Source: Clostridiales bacterium (GTDB lineage Bacteria; Bacillota; Clostridia; Christensenellales; Borkfalkiaceae). Taken from it: a stretch of DNA of 55,485 bases. The notes beneath the pieces are model-generated. The model searched no databases. It was not told the DNA's origin and was given only the letters and a program-made list of their open reading frames with translations. Shown here in pieces: positions 1 to 9,673 of the stretch; within the stretch, counting starts at the first letter, position 1, and every line of letters begins with the position of its first letter. Location: contig SVIJ01000004.1 of assembly GCA_015069565.1 (NCBI GenBank), forward strand, positions 1 through 55,485, written 5' to 3'. The translations under genes and the position numbers were made by a program.

Positions 1-2
1 GG

Positions 3-1163
3 GTAAAGGAAGAGATTGAAAAGGGCGGTATTCGCGCTTTGAACGAGCTTTACGTCCGTTTCCATAGAGAAGTGGAAGAGCACCCCGAATACGAAGACGA
101 AGCGCGCGCTTACTTCAAGCGTATTGAAGAGAAGGACGAAGAATGTCTTGCGCTTTTCCACTGGTTTAAGGAATTGACGCTCAAAGACGTACAAAAGATT
201 TACGAACTTTTAGATATTCATTTTGATTCCTACAACGGCGAAAGCTTCTTCTCGGATAAGATGGGACCGATCGTGGACGAGCTGAAAGAAAAGGGCTTGC
301 TTGTAGAGAGCCGCGGCGCGCAGGTGGTCGATTTGGAAGAATACGGCATGACCCCTTGCATGATTTTGAAATCGGACGGAACGTCCCTGTACGCAACGCG
401 CGATATGGCGGCGGCGCAGTATAGAAAGGATACCTACGATTTTGAAAAATGCCTGTACGTGGTTGCTTATCAGCAGAACCTGCACTTTAAGCAGTTCTTT
501 AAGGTGCTTGAACTTATGGGCAAGGAATGGGCAAAGGACCTTGTTCACGTTGCCTACGGTATGGTTTCCTTGGAAGAAGGGACGATGTCCACGAGAAAGG
601 GCAACGTCGTATTCTTGGAAGACGTTATCAATAAATGTATCGAAAAGGCGTATACGATTATCGACCAAAAGAACCCCGACCTTGAAAACAAGGGCGACGC
701 GGCAAAGAAGGTGGGCGTAGGCGCGGTGATTTTCGGTGCGCTGTATAACAGCAAGATTAAGGATATCGTATTCTCGTATGATAAAGTGCTCAACTTTGAA
801 GGGGAAACGAGCGTTTACGTGCAGTATACCTGCGCGAGAGCGAACTCCGTATTGCAAAAGGGCGGCGTGCCGACTTCCTATGAAATTCCCGAGCTTTCGA
901 CGGTGGAAATCGACCTTGTAAAAGCTTTGGCAGATTTCCCGCAAACGGTCAAGGACGCGGCGGAAAAATACGAGCCTTCGTATATCGCAAGATTTGCGGT
1001 GGACGTTGCGCAACGCTTTAATAAGTTCTACTTTGATTGCAAGATTTTGTCTGCGGAAGACGAAAAGACCAAAACCTTCCGTCTTGCCTTGACGGCGGCA
1101 ACCTTGCAGACGTTGAAAAATGCCTTTGCGTTGCTCGGTATCGGTATCCCTGAAAAGATGTAA
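3..1163 (+). CDS. argS: Arginyl-tRNA synthetase, C-terminal part (5'-truncated by window edge)
   Basis: Attaches arginine to tRNA-Arg in the cytoplasm. The frame is open from base 3, so the ORF-track start (TTG at 39) is an artefact of the window edge; about 386 residues are visible. The visible part has the class I synthetase catalytic core, with SYNGE, the DLEEYGM and LKSDGTSLYATRD stretches and the KMSKS-like MSTRKG. The C-terminal helical anticodon-binding (DALR) domain follows, ending in GIGIPEKM. This matches the last two thirds of bacterial ArgS. A strong terminator follows directly, so argS ends its transcript. Confidence 0.96.
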   Translation, partial: VKEEIEKGGIRALNELYVRFHREVEEHPEYEDEARAYFKRIEEKDEECLALFHWFKELTLKDVQKIYELLDIHFDSYNGESFFSDKMGPIVDELKEKGLLVESRGAQVVDLEEYGMTPCMILKSDGTSLYATRDMAAAQYRKDTYDFEKCLYVVAYQQNLHFKQFFKVLELMGKEWAKDLVHVAYGMVSLEEGTMSTRKGNVVFLEDVINKCIEKAYTIIDQKNPDLENKGDAAKKVGVGAVIFGALYNSKIKDIVFSYDKVLNFEGETSVYVQYTCARANSVLQKGGVPTSYEIPELSTVEIDLVKALADFPQTVKDAAEKYEPSYIARFAVDVAQRFNKFYFDCKILSAEDEKTKTFRLALTAATLQTLKNAFALLGIGIPEKM

Positions 1164-1176
1164 TCGACAAAAAAGA

Positions 1177-1204
1177 AACTCTCCGAACGCTCGGGGAGTT
1201 TTTT
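1177..1204 (+). terminator. Intrinsic terminator after argS
   Basis: AACTCTCCGA and TCGGGGAGTT form a 10-bp stem with one G-U pair around an ACGC loop. A T-run follows immediately. Confidence 0.9.
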
Positions 1205-1238
1205 CTTGCGATTTTCACAAAAAAATTTGGAAAAACTA

Positions 1239-1267
1239 TTCCATTTTTCGTTTTTATATGCTATGAT
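1239..1267 (+). promoter_or_regulatory. Probable sigma-A promoter of helD
   Basis: An extended -10 (TGC then TATGAT, 1262-1267) lies 17 bp from a poor -35 (TTCCAT, 1239-1244). It sits between the argS terminator and the helD ribosome binding site (TAGGAG near 1285-1291). Confidence 0.5.
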
Positions 1268-1296
1268 TATATGGTATCCTTTTTTTAGGAGTATCT

Positions 1297-3693
1297 ATGC
1301 GGAAAAAGTACACGTACGACGAATTACAGCAGCTTCTCGAAACGCATAAGGTAGCGGATAAGGCGTGGTTTTTGTCCCTTTTGGACGACGAAAAGCAAAA
1401 CGAGTTCGAGATAGAGCACATCGAGGCGGTCATGCAAATGATGCGCCTTATTCGCATACAACCGCATAAGCGCGAGATTGCGCGTTTGCAGGCAAGGCTG
1501 GATGAAATCAACGCAAACCCCAACCCCGTGGCAAAGGATATCGTCGCGAGAAATGCGCTCGAAAGACAACTTTTGCAGGAACGCGAAAAGCTGGATGCCT
1601 ATCGTCCCTATTTTGAAGAGCCGTACTTTGCGCGTATGGATTTGTTTGATAACGACGAAGGGTATAACTCTTATTATATCGGCAAAAGGGGGGATAGCCG
1701 CCTTGCGATTTTAGACTGGCGTGCGCCCGTATCCAAGCGATATTATCAAAAGAGCTGCGCCACCTTCACCTTTGGTGAATACGTCTATAAAGCGATTTTG
1801 CGACGGGCGATTTCGGCGAAGAACGGGAAGTTTTTGCAGTTCAAAAACGAGTATTTACAGCTCAAAGACTATTTGACGGAAGAAGAAATCGGCGGCAGGG
1901 ACGAAGACAACGTGCTCGATCCCTTCCTGCGTGAGATTATTCGCAGTCGAAAGGAAGAAACCGCCATTCAGGACATCATTCGTACCATTCAGGAAAAGCA
2001 GTACGACATCATCACCTGCCCCGACGATACCGATTTTGTCTTGCAGGGCTGTGCAGGTAGCGGCAAAACGATGGTTATGCTCCATCGGCTTAGCTATTTG
2101 ATGTATAACCACGACAATATTCGCACGCACGACGTGCTCATTATCACGCCGAGCAGCTCTTTCAACGGCTTTATCAACGAGCTGGCGGCGGTGTTAGAGC
2201 TGGACGGCGTCCGCACGATGACCGTTCAGCAGTACTTTATGCAGACGCTCAAAAACGAGAAAATTGACCTTTCGGAAAAGATTGATTTTTCCAAAAAGGA
2301 AAACGAGCAGTATCTTGCCTACGTTTATTCGCCGCAGTTTGCCAAGGACGTCAAGCGGAAAATGGATAAGGTTTACGATAGCCTGTACGGGTTATTCGTC
2401 GGCGACGAGTGCGCGGACTTTATCGGCAGTATCGTACAAAACTGTAAGGAGCAAATTCGCTTATACGAGCAAATCAAAAACGCGTCCTTGCGTATTCGTC
2501 GCACAGTGCTTGGCGAAATCAAGGAAAAGGCGGGCGGCGGCTTGCATTATACCAAGCAGTACCGCAATTTGATGAACGCCGTTTTGGACGTTGCGGATTT
2601 CTTTGATGGAACGCTCAAAAGCGAAAATGCAAAGCGTCCTGAGTATTTTTATCGGCAAATGCTCTCTTTTTACAAGAGCGTTTGTTTTATTGCTAAAAGG
2701 GCGGAGCATATTCACGACGAAGCGATGAGCGGCTTAAACGCCTTGCGCGATGCGATTGAAAAAGAGATTTTCGATTTGAAGCGTTTCCACCAAAAGGTAA
2801 ACGGCATAGAAGTCTATCTGTATTCGGATAGAATTGAACGCCGCGAAGCGCTTTTGAAGGAATGCGATAAGGTGCGCGCGATGGTGGAAGGTATCTACGA
2901 GCAGTTTACGCCCATTTTAGATTTCTACGAGTACCTTCGTGGCGAAAAGACCTTTTCTTCTATCGGGAAGGGGGCGGCGCTTATCGACGTCGTGCGTTAT
3001 TTCTACCGTGAAACGGTGAAAAAGTTCAAGCAAAAATACGGCATGGCGGACGGCAGTATGTATCCGTCGGACGCGTATGCAATTTGCTTGATTTGCCACC
3101 TTTTGGGGCGACGGCTCACGCCTGCCCATTCCTACGTCTTTGTAGACGAAGCGCAGGATATTTCCGAGAGCGAGTATCGGCTGCTTAAAAGCATCAATCC
3201 TTCGGCAAGGTTTAACCTTTTCGGGGACGTGGAGCAAAACGTGACGGCGTATCGCGGCGTTCGTGACTGGGCGAAGGTCTTCCCTGAATACACCTTGTTT
3301 ACGCTCAATCAAAACTACCGCAATACCAACCAAATCGTGGATTTTGTTTCGTCGCAGTTGCAGGTGGATATGCTTTCCATCGGCTACGACGGGCCGCCTG
3401 TGACGACGGTAAAGCCGCGTGGAATTCATGCCTTTTTCCAAGACAAAAAGGGGTTGAAGGCAATCATTTGCTCGGCGCAGGACAAGGAAAAATATTTGCG
3501 GAAAGCTTACCACGATCTGTCGGAAAAGGGTACGGTTTCCAAGTCGAAAATCAATATCATGACCGTATACGAGAGCAAGGGGTTGGAGTTCTCCGCCGTG
3601 GCGGTGATTCCCGACCACATGAGCGACAACGAACGCTATATCGCGTACACGCGTGCACTTCAATATTTAACGGTGGTGAAAACGGGAGAATAA
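1297..3693 (+). CDS. helD: HelD-type UvrD/Rep superfamily helicase (RNA polymerase recycling factor)
   Basis: 798 aa. In Gram-positive bacteria HelD is an SF1 ATPase that pulls stalled RNA polymerase off nucleic acid. An N-terminal coiled-coil region (about residues 35-105) precedes the Walker A GCAGSGKT (251-258). Later come the Walker B VDEAQD, the SF1 motif NQNYRNT, the TVYESKGLEF motif V region and the C-terminal AYTRAL arginine motif. The coiled coil ahead of the ATPase core separates it from UvrD and PcrA. ATG 1297 has a good TAGGAG site. The next gene begins 1 nt after its stop. Whether it binds RNA polymerase here is inferred from family membership. Confidence 0.85.
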   Translation: MRKKYTYDELQQLLETHKVADKAWFLSLLDDEKQNEFEIEHIEAVMQMMRLIRIQPHKREIARLQARLDEINANPNPVAKDIVARNALERQLLQEREKLDAYRPYFEEPYFARMDLFDNDEGYNSYYIGKRGDSRLAILDWRAPVSKRYYQKSCATFTFGEYVYKAILRRAISAKNGKFLQFKNEYLQLKDYLTEEEIGGRDEDNVLDPFLREIIRSRKEETAIQDIIRTIQEKQYDIITCPDDTDFVLQGCAGSGKTMVMLHRLSYLMYNHDNIRTHDVLIITPSSSFNGFINELAAVLELDGVRTMTVQQYFMQTLKNEKIDLSEKIDFSKKENEQYLAYVYSPQFAKDVKRKMDKVYDSLYGLFVGDECADFIGSIVQNCKEQIRLYEQIKNASLRIRRTVLGEIKEKAGGGLHYTKQYRNLMNAVLDVADFFDGTLKSENAKRPEYFYRQMLSFYKSVCFIAKRAEHIHDEAMSGLNALRDAIEKEIFDLKRFHQKVNGIEVYLYSDRIERREALLKECDKVRAMVEGIYEQFTPILDFYEYLRGEKTFSSIGKGAALIDVVRYFYRETVKKFKQKYGMADGSMYPSDAYAICLICHLLGRRLTPAHSYVFVDEAQDISESEYRLLKSINPSARFNLFGDVEQNVTAYRGVRDWAKVFPEYTLFTLNQNYRNTNQIVDFVSSQLQVDMLSIGYDGPPVTTVKPRGIHAFFQDKKGLKAIICSAQDKEKYLRKAYHDLSEKGTVSKSKINIMTVYESKGLEFSAVAVIPDHMSDNERYIAYTRALQYLTVVKTGE

Positions 3694-3694
3694 G

Positions 3695-4384
3695 ATGAAA
3701 TACGATATTTTTTTGGTGGACGTAGACGATACGATTTTGGATTTTCACACGTCGGCAATCCGCGCAATACAGGCGGCGTTTGCGGATTACGGCGTGGAGT
3801 GGAAGGACGAATACGAAAGCACCTTTACAACCTTTAACAATTCCCTTTGGGCGCAGCTTGAACGGAAAGAGATTACGCGCGAATATTTGCACGAAACCCG
3901 TTTTCCGCGCTATTTGGCGTTGCTTGGCTTTGACGATATTTCGGGGAAGGAGTTCAACGAAAAGTTCTTGGCGCATCTTTCCACCCATCCCATTTATTTC
4001 GACGGCGCGCAGGAGTTTTTGACGGAGCTGAACAAGCTCGGCAGAGTGTACTTTGTGACGAACGGAACGCTGTGGATACAGCGCTCCCGCTTCGACGTAG
4101 CGAACCTTTGGGGGTATGCCTTGGATACCTTCGTTTCGGAAGTGGCAGGGGCGGACAAGCCTGCCAAGCAATACACCGATTACGTGCTTGCGCGCATCCC
4201 CGATTTTTGCAAGGAAAAGGCGGTTTGGATCGGGGATAGCCTGACTGCCGATATTCAAGCGGCGGTGAACGCAGGGATTGACAGTATATGGCTCAATCCT
4301 AAAAATAAGCAGGGCAGGGACGGGGTGAAGCCCACCTACGTTGTGGATAGTTATGCAAAAATTTTAAGAATTTTAACAAATTAA
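3695..4384 (+). CDS. HAD-family phosphatase, YjjG/YfnB-like 5'-nucleotidase
   Basis: 229 aa. HAD hydrolase with all four motifs: DVDDT (residues 9-13, Asp nucleophile and acid/base), VTNGT, KPAKQY (motif III Lys) and WIGDSLTADIQAA (motif IV). The helical cap between motifs I and II and the overall length resemble YjjG/YfnB noncanonical nucleotide phosphatases. Substrate is not decided by sequence. The start is 1 nt beyond the helD stop, so the two are translationally coupled. Either a house-cleaning nucleotidase or another small-metabolite phosphatase is possible. Confidence 0.8.
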   Translation: MKYDIFLVDVDDTILDFHTSAIRAIQAAFADYGVEWKDEYESTFTTFNNSLWAQLERKEITREYLHETRFPRYLALLGFDDISGKEFNEKFLAHLSTHPIYFDGAQEFLTELNKLGRVYFVTNGTLWIQRSRFDVANLWGYALDTFVSEVAGADKPAKQYTDYVLARIPDFCKEKAVWIGDSLTADIQAAVNAGIDSIWLNPKNKQGRDGVKPTYVVDSYAKILRILTN

Positions 4385-4417
4385 GCGGTTTGATGCCGAT
4401 TTTTTTCTTTCAAACAT

Positions 4418-4446
4418 TTGAAAAATCTGGAAAAAGGTGTTATAAT
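4418..4446 (+). promoter_or_regulatory. Strong sigma-A promoter of parE-parC
   Basis: TTGAAA (4418-4423), a 17-bp spacer, and TATAAT (4441-4446) preceded by TGT (extended -10). A leader of roughly 60 nt follows. Confidence 0.85.
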
Positions 4447-4471
4447 AAAAGTTAGAATGTTATATTATGGG

Positions 4472-4493
4472 GGATCATGCACCTTCATGATCC
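4472..4493. promoter_or_regulatory. Perfect 8-bp inverted repeat in the parE leader
   Basis: GGATCATG and CATGATCC surround the six-base loop CACCTT, between the promoter and the TGAGGA ribosome binding site of parE. It could be an RNA hairpin or a DNA operator. It lacks a T-run, so it is not a classical terminator. Confidence 0.55.
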
Positions 4494-4511
4494 TGAGATT
4501 TTGAGGATAGA

Positions 4512-6713
4512 ATGGCAACGGAAAAGAAAAAGAAAACGGAAAACGAGAACGAAAATTATAGCGCCAAGAATATTGACGTCTTAGAAGGTCTTGATGCCGT
4601 CCGTATGCGCCCGGGTATGTATATCGGGTCTACGGGCATCAAGGGCTTGCACCATATCCTTTGGGAAATCGTCGACAACGCAATCGACGAAGCGGCAAAC
4701 GGCTTTGCCACCAAAGTGACGGTCACTCTTTACGAAGACGGTAGCGCTTCCGTAGAAGATAACGGACGTGGTATTCCCACGGATATTCACCCGAAGGAAA
4801 AGGTTTCGGGTGTTCAGCTTGTCTTCACGAAGCTGCATGCAGGCGGTAAATTCGGTCAAGGCAACTACGAATACTCGGGCGGCTTGCACGGCGTAGGCGC
4901 GTCGGTCACCAACGCTTTGTCCGAATGGCTGACCGTCGAAGTATTTAGAAAGCACGTCTACAAGATGAGCTTCCACGCGCACTACAATAAGCGCAAGGGC
5001 AAGTGGGAATCGGGTATTCCCGATGGCCCTTTGGAAGATACGGGCGTTTCCACACGCAGAACGGGTACTTTGGTACGCTTTAAGCCTGACGCAAACGTAT
5101 TTAGCGAAGTGGATTTCGATTTGGATACCGTAGAAGAAAGGCTGAACGAGCTTGCCTTTTTGAATCGCGGCATTGAAATCACGCTCATCGACGAGCGTAT
5201 TTCCATGGCGGAAGCGAAGCGCCGCAAGGGGAATTTGCTCTCTGACGAAGAATCGGAAGGGGAAGAAGGCGAAAGCACTGAAAACACCGAAGCCCCCGAA
5301 ACGACGGAAGCCCCCGAAATGCAGGGGATGGACGATCTTCCGCTCTTTTCCTATGCAGGGCAGGGGGATTTGTTCGCGCAAGTGGACGAAGTCGCGCTTG
5401 AAAGCGAACCGTATCGCGTAGTCTTTAAGTACGAAGGCGGTATCATTGACTTTGTCAAGAGCCAAAACGCCGCGAAGAGAAAGCTCTACGCCCAACCTAT
5501 TTACTATTCGGCAACGAAGAACGATATTATGGTCGAGTTTGCCATTCAGCATACGGGCGACTATACTGAAAATATTTATTCCTTCGTCAACAACATTCCC
5601 ACCCCCGAAGGCGGGTATCACGAAATCGGCTTTAAGTCGGGCTTGGTGCGTGTTTTGAACGAATATGCCCGCTCGAACGGTTTCTTGAAGGATAAAGATC
5701 CCAACTTCCAAGGGGACGACTTCCGCGAAGGCTTGACGGCTGTGCTTTCTATCAAGATGAAGAACGTGCAGTTTGAAGGTCAAACGAAGACGAAGCTTGG
5801 CAACACCGAAGCAAGACCTGCCGTAGAAGCTACGGTAATCGAAGGCTTCAACGTAATTTCGCAAACGCGTGGTTTTAAGAAAATTCTTGAAGAGATTATT
5901 AAAAAGGCGCAGGGCGCGGCAAAGGTGCGTATTGCGGCAAAGCAGGCGAAGGACAACGCAAGAGAAAAGAAGAGCATCGACGGCTTGACGCTTATCGGTA
6001 AGCTTGCATCCTGCTCTGGCAGAAAGCCTGAGTTCAACGAAATGTTCATCGTAGAGGGTGACTCGGCAGGCGGCACGGCAAAGCAGGCGCGCGTTCGTCA
6101 GTTCCAGTCTATCTTACCGCTTCGTGGTAAACCGCTCAACGTTGAAAAGAAGCGTTTGAACCAAATCTTGGAAAATGAAGAAATCCGTACGATGATCGGC
6201 GCGATCGGCGGCGGCATTGATCCCGATTTCAAGCTCGATAAAATCAACTACCACAAGGTTATCATCCTTTCGGATGCTGACCAAGACGGTATGCACATTC
6301 GTTGTATTTTGCTCACCTTCTTCTTCCGTTATATGCGTCCGCTCGTCAATGCAGGGCACGTGTATATCGGTATGCCACCCCTTTATAAGGTCTACAAAGG
6401 GGACAAGGTGGAATACGCCTACGATGATAAAGAACTGGAACTTGCCATCGAAAAGATCGGCAAGGGCTATCAACTGCAACGCTACAAAGGGCTTGGTGAA
6501 ATGAACGCCGAGCAGCTTTGGGAAACGACGATGAACCCCGCAACCCGCAATCTGATCCAAGTGACGGTAGAAGACGCGGCGAAGGCGGATAGAATGATCA
6601 CCACGCTGATGGGGGACAAGTCGGAAGGCAGAAAGGAATTCTTGGCGAAGTATGCAAACTTCAACAAGAAGGACGCCTTTATGGAAAAATTAGAAAAGAA
6701 GGAGGGGAAATAA
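4512..6713 (+). CDS. parE: Type II topoisomerase subunit B (ParE-like; GyrB not excluded)
   Basis: 733 aa. ATPase subunit of an A2B2 type II topoisomerase. GHKL ATPase motifs are present (VDNAIDEA, DNGRGIP, GGLHGVGA), then the transducer with QTKTKLGN, and the TOPRIM domain with EGDSAGG (513-519) and SDADQDG. The C-terminus carries RYKGLGEMN and MGDKSEGRKEF. Between IDER (229) and YEGG (307) the protein carries an insertion of roughly 60 residues. It is acidic (EAPETTEAPE repeat) and includes a QGDLF sequence. The next gene starts 3 nt downstream and encodes the A subunit. That subunit lacks a GyrA box, so I prefer topoisomerase IV. A second gyrAB pair elsewhere would settle it. Confidence 0.85.
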   Translation: MATEKKKKTENENENYSAKNIDVLEGLDAVRMRPGMYIGSTGIKGLHHILWEIVDNAIDEAANGFATKVTVTLYEDGSASVEDNGRGIPTDIHPKEKVSGVQLVFTKLHAGGKFGQGNYEYSGGLHGVGASVTNALSEWLTVEVFRKHVYKMSFHAHYNKRKGKWESGIPDGPLEDTGVSTRRTGTLVRFKPDANVFSEVDFDLDTVEERLNELAFLNRGIEITLIDERISMAEAKRRKGNLLSDEESEGEEGESTENTEAPETTEAPEMQGMDDLPLFSYAGQGDLFAQVDEVALESEPYRVVFKYEGGIIDFVKSQNAAKRKLYAQPIYYSATKNDIMVEFAIQHTGDYTENIYSFVNNIPTPEGGYHEIGFKSGLVRVLNEYARSNGFLKDKDPNFQGDDFREGLTAVLSIKMKNVQFEGQTKTKLGNTEARPAVEATVIEGFNVISQTRGFKKILEEIIKKAQGAAKVRIAAKQAKDNAREKKSIDGLTLIGKLASCSGRKPEFNEMFIVEGDSAGGTAKQARVRQFQSILPLRGKPLNVEKKRLNQILENEEIRTMIGAIGGGIDPDFKLDKINYHKVIILSDADQDGMHIRCILLTFFFRYMRPLVNAGHVYIGMPPLYKVYKGDKVEYAYDDKELELAIEKIGKGYQLQRYKGLGEMNAEQLWETTMNPATRNLIQVTVEDAAKADRMITTLMGDKSEGRKEFLAKYANFNKKDAFMEKLEKKEGK

Positions 6714-6716
6714 GCC

Positions 6717-9185
6717 ATGGCGAAGGGTAAGAAAGTACAGCCTGAAGAGATTGTAGTCACAGGTCAAACCTACGTTGAACCGCTTGAAAAAGTTCTCCAT
6801 TCTTCGATGCTTCCGTATGCGGAATTCGTTATTTTGGATCGTGCGCTTCCCCGCGTGGAAGACGGCTTGAAGCCCGTTCAGCGCCGTATCCTTTATACGA
6901 TGAACGAAATGGGGCTCACTCCCGATAAGCCGCACAAAAAGAGCGCGCGTATCGTCGGTGACTGTATGGGTAAATACCATCCCCACGGCGATAGCTCCGT
7001 TTACGACGCGATGGTGCGTATGGCGCAGAGCTTCAACATGGGCAAAACCCTTGTCAACGGTCACGGGAACTTTGGTTCGGTGGACGGCGACAGCGCCGCT
7101 GCTATGCGTTATACCGAAGCAAGATTAGAGCCTTTGGCGCTCGAACTACTCCGCGATATCGACAAGGAAACGGTTTCCTTCTCTTTGAACTTCGACGATA
7201 GCTTGAAGGAACCCGATATTCTCCCTGGGCGATTCCCGAACCTGCTTGTCAACGGCTCGTCGGGTATTGCGGTCGGGCTTGCAACGAACATTCCCACGCA
7301 CAACCTTGCGGAAGTAATCAACGGCGTCGTTGCGTATATCGACAATCCTGCTATTACGCTGGACGAGATGCGCGAGTATATCCCTTGTCCCGATTTCCCT
7401 ACGGGCGGTATCATCATCGCTAACGAGCTTTTGCAGGCATATAAGACAGGTAGGGGTAAAATCTTTGTTCGCGCAAAGATTTCCACGGAAAAGACGGACG
7501 GCGGCAAGACGAACTTGGTAATCACAGAATTGCCGTACCAAGTCAACAAAGCGCAGCTTTTACGCAAAATTGCAGAGCTTCGTGAAGAAAAGAAGGAAGA
7601 GCTTGCTTGCGTGGACTACGTTGCGGACGAATCCGACCGTACGGGTATGCGCGCCGTAATCCGCGTCAAGAAGGATGCAAACATTCCCGCACTTTTGAAG
7701 GTACTCTACAAGTATACTGATTTGGAAGTCACCTTCGGTATCAATATGGTCGTGATTGCCGACGGAAAGCCGCAGCAGCTTGGGTTGATGGATATTATCC
7801 GTCACTACGTTGCTTATCAGCAAAAGGTAATTTTGAAGCGTACGCTCTTCGAGCTTGACCAAGCGGAGAGAAAGTGCCATATTTTAGAAGGCTTGATCGT
7901 TGCCGTTCAAAACATCGACGAAGTGATTGCGATTATCAAGAAATCGGAAAGCACTGCGGATGCGAAGCTGAAGCTTATGGAGCGTTTCTCCATCACCGAA
8001 ATTCAGGCGCATCATATTTTGGAATTGAAGCTTGCGCGTCTTACCAAGCTTGAAATTACCAAGCTGGAAAACGAGCTGCGTGATTTGCAGAAGCTCATCA
8101 AAAAGCTCACGGCGATTTCTAAGAGCAAGGACAAGCAGTTGCAGGTAGTCAAGGAAGAAATCAGCGAGATTCGCGATCGTTATCCTTCGCCTAGAAGAAG
8201 CCGCTTGGTTTATACGGCGGCGGAAGCGGACGAAATGCTCTCCGTATCCAAGCAAAAGGTGCAGGGGGAAAAGTGTACCCTTGCGTATACGGCGGACGAT
8301 AGATTGAAGGTGCTCATCGGCGCGAACGCCGCGGCGATTGAAAAGCCGATCGAAGGTAGATTTAAGCCTGGTCAAGTAGCAACCTTGCTGTTGAAAACAG
8401 CAACGGATAAGCGCATTATGGCGTTTACCAACTTCGGGAATTGCTACAAGCTCGACATTTACGCGCCTGAATACGCCTGCCGCTTTGTCGATGAAGGCGT
8501 TTCCTTGCAGGACGTTTGCAGGGATGCGTTGGAAGGGGAGAGAATCGTTGCTCTCTTCGAGTTGCCTGCGCGTATGCCGATCGGCAATTTGATGTTCTTC
8601 ACCAAGAAAGGTATGATGAAGAAGACGGCGTGGAGCGAATACGATCAGAAGAAGGACGCCTTCCAAGCTATCAAGCTTTCGGACGACGACGAAGTACTCA
8701 CTGTCGAAGACGAAACGTCCGACGAAGACACGATTATCATCGTCACCAAGAAGGGTATTTGCTTGAATGCAAAGAAGGACGATATTCCCGTACAGGGTAG
8801 AATTTCGGGCGGCGTAAGGGGTATCCAGCTCCGCGACGAAGATCAGGTAATTCTTATGACCCAGCAAAACGGCGACGGCGAAATCGTGATTGCCACCGAT
8901 GAAGGTCGCTTCAAGCGAGTAATTGTTTCGCAAATCGACGTAACGGCTAGATATAAGAAGGGTAGCGCAATCGTAGGTCTTCGCGAAGGCGCAAGCGTCC
9001 TTTGCGCAAGCTACGTCACCGTTCCTTACTATTTGGCGGTTGTCGTCAAGGGCAACATCGTATCCCAGCTCTCCACTGAAGACGTATTTATCATGATGCA
9101 AAGCGCGAAGGCAAAACGCGTTGGGCGCTATGAAGACGATTCGGTTGTAAAGGTATTCCCGATGCCGTATAAAAAAGCCGAATAA
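6717..9185 (+). CDS. parC: Type II topoisomerase subunit A (ParC-like)
   Basis: 822 aa. DNA breakage-reunion subunit. The winged-helix active site has ARYTEARL-type sequence with the catalytic Tyr at residue 132. The quinolone pocket reads [12 protein letters not shown] and keeps the serine and aspartate typical of drug-sensitive enzymes (Ser93, Asp97). A tower and coiled coil precede a C-terminal beta-pinwheel with several R/G-rich blades (for example GGVRGIQL). I see no QRRGGKG GyrA box, which argues for decatenase (ParC) over gyrase. The ribosome binding site AAGGAGGGG sits in the end of parE. Confidence 0.85.
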   Translation: MAKGKKVQPEEIVVTGQTYVEPLEKVLHSSMLPYAEFVILDRALPRVEDGLKPVQRRILYTMNEMGLTPDKPHKKSARIVGDCMGKYHPHGDSSVYDAMVRMAQSFNMGKTLVNGHGNFGSVDGDSAAAMRYTEARLEPLALELLRDIDKETVSFSLNFDDSLKEPDILPGRFPNLLVNGSSGIAVGLATNIPTHNLAEVINGVVAYIDNPAITLDEMREYIPCPDFPTGGIIIANELLQAYKTGRGKIFVRAKISTEKTDGGKTNLVITELPYQVNKAQLLRKIAELREEKKEELACVDYVADESDRTGMRAVIRVKKDANIPALLKVLYKYTDLEVTFGINMVVIADGKPQQLGLMDIIRHYVAYQQKVILKRTLFELDQAERKCHILEGLIVAVQNIDEVIAIIKKSESTADAKLKLMERFSITEIQAHHILELKLARLTKLEITKLENELRDLQKLIKKLTAISKSKDKQLQVVKEEISEIRDRYPSPRRSRLVYTAAEADEMLSVSKQKVQGEKCTLAYTADDRLKVLIGANAAAIEKPIEGRFKPGQVATLLLKTATDKRIMAFTNFGNCYKLDIYAPEYACRFVDEGVSLQDVCRDALEGERIVALFELPARMPIGNLMFFTKKGMMKKTAWSEYDQKKDAFQAIKLSDDDEVLTVEDETSDEDTIIIVTKKGICLNAKKDDIPVQGRISGGVRGIQLRDEDQVILMTQQNGDGEIVIATDEGRFKRVIVSQIDVTARYKKGSAIVGLREGASVLCASYVTVPYYLAVVVKGNIVSQLSTEDVFIMMQSAKAKRVGRYEDDSVVKVFPMPYKKAE

Positions 9186-9322
9186 TCGGCAAAATCGGGT
9201 CTAATTCGCACGATTACGACATAAGATATTCCGTAGCCAGACAAGAATTGTACAAACCAGCCGTTAAAAATCAGGCTCGTATGATTCTTGCCAGGCTAAC
9301 CAAAAAACGGGGGGTCGTAATT

Positions 9323-9577
9323 TTGTGGGAATATATGGAAGATAGAGCCAGAAAGTGCGCTGAATACATCGTTTCGACGGGTTGTACCGTTCGGGCGTGT
9401 TCGGCGCATTTTTGTATCAGTAAATCCACCGTACATAAAGACGTTTCCGAACGCTTGAAATACGTGGATATGCAGCTATACGAAGAAGTTCGCGCCGTGC
9501 TGAATACCAACCTAAACGAGCGGCACATTCGCGGCGGGAACGCCACCAAGCAAAAATATTTATCGAAAACGGAATAA
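9323..9577 (+). CDS. spoIIID: Sporulation transcription factor SpoIIID (TTG start)
   Basis: 84 aa. DNA-binding regulator of mother-cell genes during sporulation. The helix-turn-helix contains the family hallmark SKSTVHKD, and the C-terminal basic region reads RHIRGGNATKQKY. I moved the start from the ORF-track position (9248) to TTG 9323. From there LWEYMEDRARK aligns with the family N-terminus position for position, and GGGGGG at 9309-9314 gives an 8-nt spacing. ATG 9335 has no good ribosome binding site. It follows parC by 137 nt and ends at its own terminator. No convincing sigma-E promoter was found. Confidence 0.9.
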   Translation: MWEYMEDRARKCAEYIVSTGCTVRACSAHFCISKSTVHKDVSERLKYVDMQLYEEVRAVLNTNLNERHIRGGNATKQKYLSKTE

Positions 9578-9583
9578 AAAGTG

Positions 9584-9614
9584 GCGAAAAGGCGTGCTGT
9601 CTTTTCGCTTTTTT
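9584..9614 (+). terminator. Intrinsic terminator after spoIIID
   Basis: GCGAAAAG and CTTTTCGC form an 8-bp perfect stem with a 9-nt loop and a T6 tail. Confidence 0.85.
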
Positions 9615-9625
9615 CGTTGCGACGC

Positions 9626-9654
9626 TTGCATTTTGTCCATGGATATGATAGAAT
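9626..9654 (+). promoter_or_regulatory. Sigma-A promoter of tyrA
   Basis: TTGCAT, a 17-bp spacer, TAGAAT. The predicted leader is only about 13 nt and holds the GGAG site. Confidence 0.7.
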
Positions 9655-9673
9655 ATCCTAAATGGAGATTGTT

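Noticed and set aside
4581-5864. 427-codon minus-strand ORF opposite parE
   Set aside because: Antisense shadow of a conserved gene.
7884-9101. 405-codon minus-strand ORF opposite parC
   Set aside because: Antisense shadow of a conserved gene; no domain or start signals.
9186-9322. Sigma-E promoter for spoIIID
   Set aside because: Fragments such as GATATT and TGTACAAAC were found, but spacing and -10 match are poor.
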